Source: a virus. Taken from it: a stretch of DNA of 24,081 nt. The stretch spans positions 1 through 24,081 of IMG/VR virus record IMGVR_UViG_3300007345_000273; one strand, given 5' to 3'. Below the pieces are notes generated by a model. It saw only the letters and a list, made by a program, of their open reading frames with translations. It made no database searches and was not told where the DNA came from. Within the stretch, counting starts at the first letter, position 1, and each line of letters starts with the position of its first letter. The translations under genes were made by a program, and so were the position numbers. Below are positions 21,352-24,081 of this stretch, one piece after another.

Positions 21352-23067
21352 TTACTCACAGCTCTTCTGTCCTGTGCCAGGGTCAATGAAGCATGCCTCA
21401 GCCTTCGCAGGTTCTTCCTTGTCTGGCTTTACCTCATTGAGGATACCAAACCTCTTGCCAGCTGCTCTGAACGTAGTGATGCCCTTACAGCCACCCTTCC
21501 AGGCTTTGTAATACAGCTGCTTGAACTCATCGTAGGTCACATCATCACCCACGTTACATGTCTTACTCACTGCGCTGTCCACGTACTTAGATGCCAGGCA
21601 TAAGACATCCACGTGTTCATCTGCAGTGATCTCATTGGCTGTGCGTCCACTGACGCCCTGGTTGTATGCGTAGTCTTCCACACGCTCGATCTGGTGGCCA
21701 TCGAACTGCTGAATGGTACGGTCATAGTACAGGCTGTATGGTGGCTCGATGCCTGAGCTTACGTTATCTGCAGTCAGGCTGATGGTGCCTGTGGGTGCGA
21801 TGCTAGTCAGGTGTGAGTTACGCAATCCATGCTCTTCGATCAGCTCACGTACCTTCTTTGGTAGTGTCTTGAAGAACCTGCCCTGGGTGTACTTCTCTTT
21901 GTCGTACAGTGGGAATGCACCTTTCTCCTGGGCAAGCAGCGCTGACGCTGTGTAACACTCATCACGCAGCATCTTGAGTGCCTTCTCAGCCCACTCCATG
22001 AACGTAGGTGTGGCGTATGGGTAGCCTAACAGCTCACCAGCATTAGCCATGCCAGTGACACCTAATCCCATGCGGCGCTTGTTCTCTGCTTCACTCTTCT
22101 GCTCAGGCAGTGGGTAGATCGTGCGGTCAACCACGTTGTCCATGGCTCTCACTACTGTGTGGATGTCAGACTTGTACTGATCCCAGTCGAATGACTTATC
22201 GTCTACGTACTTGGTAAGGTTAAAGCTGCCCAGCAAGCATGCACCATACGGTGGCAGAGGCTGCTCAGCGCATGGGTTAGTGGCTTCCAGGGTCTCACAG
22301 TACCAGAGGTTATTCATCTCGTTCATACGATCCAGGAATACTACGCCTGGCTCAGCCCAATCATATGTGCTTCTCATGATCATGTCCCACAAGGCGACCG
22401 GGTCTACCTCTTTGTACACCTTGCCTTCGAAGCGCAGTGGGAAAGGCTTGCCAGCATCCAGGTAATTCATGAACTCATCCGTGATACCCACAGAGATATT
22501 GAAACCTGTCAGTGTCGTACTGTCATGTTTCGCAGTAATGAACTGCTCGATGTCGGGGTGATCAACACGCAGCACACCCATCTGAGCGCCTCTACGGTGG
22601 CCGCTGCTGGCGATGGTCTGACACACGGCATCAAAGATACCCATGAAACTAACAGCGCCTGACGCCTTACTATCGAGGCTCTTGATCAGCTCACCGCGTG
22701 GCCGCAGCCGGCTGAAGTCATAACCAATGCCACCACCGCGACGCATGGTCTCAGCTGCCTCTGCGGCTCGCTTCATGATTACGTCCATGCTGTCTTCGAT
22801 GATGCCGCTGACAAAGCAGTTGTATGCTGTAGTCTGCCGGGCAGCGCCCATTGCATTCTGTACACGGCCAGCTGGCAGGAACCGCATGTGACGCATGGCG
22901 TCCTTGAAGTCCTCGAAGTGTTCCGGTGTGTCTTTCAAAGCATCTGCAATACGTACTACCTTGCTGTAGAAGTCCTCACCGACCTGGCGATACTTTTGCC
23001 TATCGATCTCATCGGACAACGGCAGTGTCATGCCGTAATGCTGGTTGTGCTTCATCATATTATTCAT
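21352..23067 (-). CDS. nrdJ: Class II (B12-dependent) ribonucleoside reductase
   Basis: A 571-aa adenosylcobalamin-type ribonucleotide reductase that makes deoxynucleotides for phage DNA synthesis. Visible elements are NCF with Cys84 (redox Cys); GGGIGYDFSRLRPRG (111-125); GHRRGAQMGVL (156-166); NPCAEQ at 264-269, with radical Cys266 flanked by Asn264 and Glu268; ACLLGSFNL with Cys277 (second redox Cys); SIAPTGTIS phosphate loop (422-430); TTFRAAGKR (531-539); and Cys559 and Cys570 near the C-terminal end as candidate re-reducing thiols. No small subunit (NrdB) lies next to it and the length is short for class I, which favours class II. It starts with an ATGA overlap on the MazG gene and has GGGAG 8 bases upstream. 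No ATP-cone domain is visible. Confidence 0.92.
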   Translation of the reverse strand: MNNMMKHNQHYGMTLPLSDEIDRQKYRQVGEDFYSKVVRIADALKDTPEHFEDFKDAMRHMRFLPAGRVQNAMGAARQTTAYNCFVSGIIEDSMDVIMKRAAEAAETMRRGGGIGYDFSRLRPRGELIKSLDSKASGAVSFMGIFDAVCQTIASSGHRRGAQMGVLRVDHPDIEQFITAKHDSTTLTGFNISVGITDEFMNYLDAGKPFPLRFEGKVYKEVDPVALWDMIMRSTYDWAEPGVVFLDRMNEMNNLWYCETLEATNPCAEQPLPPYGACLLGSFNLTKYVDDKSFDWDQYKSDIHTVVRAMDNVVDRTIYPLPEQKSEAENKRRMGLGVTGMANAGELLGYPYATPTFMEWAEKALKMLRDECYTASALLAQEKGAFPLYDKEKYTQGRFFKTLPKKVRELIEEHGLRNSHLTSIAPTGTISLTADNVSSGIEPPYSLYYDRTIQQFDGHQIERVEDYAYNQGVSGRTANEITADEHVDVLCLASKYVDSAVSKTCNVGDDVTYDEFKQLYYKAWKGGCKGITTFRAAGKRFGILNEVKPDKEEPAKAEACFIDPGTGQKSCE

Positions 23068-23393
23068 CTGGTATCTCCCGATCCATGCAGCGTCCCTCGC
23101 TGCTTTCTATCTGCTAGTTTCTGTAGGTTTTGTTCTGCGATCTCATCCAGGCTGAGCTCCAGGTCTCTTGCCAGGACAGCGAGGTACCAGAGGCAGTCGC
23201 CCAGCTCGCTTTTCAAGTCGTCGCGGATGTCATCCAGGGTGATGTCATCACGGATTAGTTTCTTTAGCTTGTTGCACACCTCACCGACCTCGCCGGCTAA
23301 GCCGAGAGCTGGGTAGTTGATCTGTTGGTTAATTGAGTAGATGGCGGTGCTTGCAGCTTTCTTTTGGTATTCAGTCAAGCTGTCTATCGCCAT
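23064..23393 (-). CDS. MazG-like nucleotide pyrophosphohydrolase
   Basis: A 109-aa single-domain MazG-like protein. The metal-binding helices are seen as GLAGEVGEVCNKLKK, giving Glu35 and Glu38, and SELGDCLWYLA, giving Glu63 and Asp66, so the ExxE/ExxD set is complete. Such enzymes hydrolyse NTPs or dNTPs to the monophosphate and PPi. Phage versions have been proposed to remove non-canonical dNTPs or to alter (p)ppGpp signalling; which substrate applies here is unknown. The start overlaps the DUF3310 gene by 10 bases, and the stop shares ATGA with the reductase start, so the trio is likely co-translated. Confidence 0.88.
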   Translation of the reverse strand: MAIDSLTEYQKKAASTAIYSINQQINYPALGLAGEVGEVCNKLKKLIRDDITLDDIRDDLKSELGDCLWYLAVLARDLELSLDEIAEQNLQKLADRKQRGTLHGSGDTR

Positions 23394-23641
23394 GTCTCAT
23401 TTTCCTTCTCGTACTGGATCAGGAACCCCAGGTAGACTTGAGCCTTCTCAAGATCCTGGATGCCGCCCTTCTCTTGGTAGCGCCAAATGTACTTGAGGAT
23501 GTTGGCTCGCCAGGCATGCACTACATGGTCACCGAGCATGCCCTCGATAGCCTCTTTGCATTCCATGCCTGTCATTGTGTAATGACCGGGGCTATGCACT
23601 TCGCCGTCTTCCATTTCTTTCATGTAATCCTCATGCCTCAT
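23384..23641 (-). CDS. DUF3310 protein, T7 gp1.7-like nucleotide kinase family
   Basis: An 85-aa protein carrying the DUF3310 signature: SPGHYTMTGMECKEAIEGML, then AWRANILKYIWRYQEKGGIQ and DLEKAQVYLGFLI. In T7 the related region of gp1.7 belongs to a nucleoside monophosphate kinase. A role in dNTP supply fits the neighbouring MazG and ribonucleotide reductase. An upstream in-frame Met at 23674 would add 11 basic residues and a 44-base overlap. ATG 23641 is preferred because it leaves an 11-base overlap with the previous gene and has AGAGG 10-12 bases upstream. The catalytic residues of this family are not something I can assign here. Confidence 0.8.
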   Translation of the reverse strand: MRHEDYMKEMEDGEVHSPGHYTMTGMECKEAIEGMLGDHVVHAWRANILKYIWRYQEKGGIQDLEKAQVYLGFLIQYEKENETWR

Positions 23642-23858
23642 GACCAATCGCCGCCTCTTTTGCTTTGCGTTCACAATCGATCATGAACAACATGTTGATG
23701 GAGTAATGACCCTGCAGCTTGTAACGCTCGCAGATTCTCTTTGCTTGCTCAGCTGCCACGACTGAGTGCGTAGGGTTAGTCATCGGCTCACCATTGACAC
23801 CCACGCAATACCGGTGGTCATGCATATCTGTAGTTGTCCGTAGTAATTCATAAGTCAT
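23631..23858 (-). CDS. Unknown small protein (75 aa)
   Basis: I do not recognise this 75-aa protein. The start is taken at ATG 23858, which overlaps the exonuclease stop as ATGA. An in-frame ATG 15 bases earlier would lie inside the exonuclease gene. Residues 1-30 look like a beta pair (YELLRTTTDMHDHRYCVGVN and EPMTNPTHSVVAAEQ), and the rest is helical (AKRICERYKLQGHYSINMLF, MIDCERKAKEAAIG). There are two histidines near residue 12 and two cysteines in the helical half. It is in the nucleotide metabolism run between exonuclease and DUF3310, probably co-translated with both. Confidence 0.65.
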   Translation of the reverse strand: MTYELLRTTTDMHDHRYCVGVNGEPMTNPTHSVVAAEQAKRICERYKLQGHYSINMLFMIDCERKAKEAAIGHEA

Positions 23859-24081
23859 GCTGCTGGCTCCCATAGCTTTGGTTCATTCCTAGTTGTGTCC
23901 CAGTCTGACCAGCGTAGTATCCTGGCCATGCGAGCCTGTAGCAGCGCGTCAGCCTTAGTCAGACCTTGTTTAATGAATGCTTGCTCAACCACTGACCATG
24001 CCGGGCGCTGACCTAGCAGCCCCTCAGCTCTCTTCTGTCCAATGGTTGGGCAGCCTGGGTAGCCATCAGTGCTATCGCCGG
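23855..24081 (-). CDS. 5'-3' exonuclease, C-terminal part (runs off right edge)
   Basis: The frame is open at the window edge and gives the last 74 residues of a T7 gp6 / FEN-like exonuclease. It begins with GDSTDGYPGCPTIGQKRAEG, the helix-3-turn-helix DNA-binding loop with the Asp pair (GDSTD) that binds metal in this family. Then comes LLGQRPAWSVVEQAFIKQGL and a C-terminal ARMARILRWSDWD, typical of phage exonucleases. It would degrade host DNA or remove RNA primers. The stop TGA overlaps the next start as ATGA. Only the C-terminal third or so is visible, so the nuclease core could not be checked. Confidence 0.88.
   Translation of the reverse strand, partial: GDSTDGYPGCPTIGQKRAEGLLGQRPAWSVVEQAFIKQGLTKADALLQARMARILRWSDWDTTRNEPKLWEPAA

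Overview
The window is 24 kb of a lytic-type, podovirus-like tailed phage genome. Every gene I can support lies on the minus strand, so it reads from the right edge to the left. Genes are tightly packed, with many ATGA and TAATG stop/start overlaps. There is no integrase, repressor or host gene. Base composition looks mid-GC. The gene content (vitamin B12-dependent ribonucleotide reductase, MazG, DUF3310, T7-type exonuclease, SU10-like capsid protein, P22-like portal) resembles marine podoviruses of Alphaproteobacteria and relatives, such as the SIO1/cobavirus-Zobellviridae sphere. That placement is inference from memory of families, not from a search.

Right part (24081 to 21164) is the end of the DNA metabolism module: C-terminus of a 5'-3' exonuclease, an unknown 75-aa protein, a DUF3310 nucleotide-kinase-like protein, a MazG-like pyrophosphohydrolase, a class II ribonucleotide reductase and a zinc-ribbon micro-protein. 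Together they would turn over host DNA, police the dNTP pool and make deoxynucleotides.

A 676-bp gene-free interval follows (20488 to 21163). It holds seven tandem 10-bp repeats, a perfect 8-1-8 inverted repeat, two hairpins built on the same 13-mer and other dyads. It is the best candidate for a replication origin and/or the middle-to-late control region.

The late module runs from 20487 to the left edge: an HxH-type tail fibre, a Cys-containing 93-aa protein, tail nozzle, small fibre-like protein, GNAT-like protein, two glycine/glutamine-rich ejection-type proteins, a 1650-aa virion protein with a C-terminal HExxH zinc-protease signature, a 53-aa basic protein, small and large terminase, portal, an 87-aa protein, acidic scaffold and major capsid protein. 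A strong hairpin, candidate terminator, follows the capsid gene. After it come a 104-aa protein, three very small lysine-rich proteins (two of them under 60 codons), the head-tail adaptor, a long heptad-repeat fibre, a 112-aa structural protein, a fibre ending in a C1q-like domain, and the first 11 codons of another probable tail protein at the left edge.

The points most worth a second look are the protease-bearing giant virion protein, the helically phased repeats in the gene-free interval, the C1q-like fibre tip, and the head/packaging genes lying between the nozzle/ejection genes and the adaptor/fibre genes.
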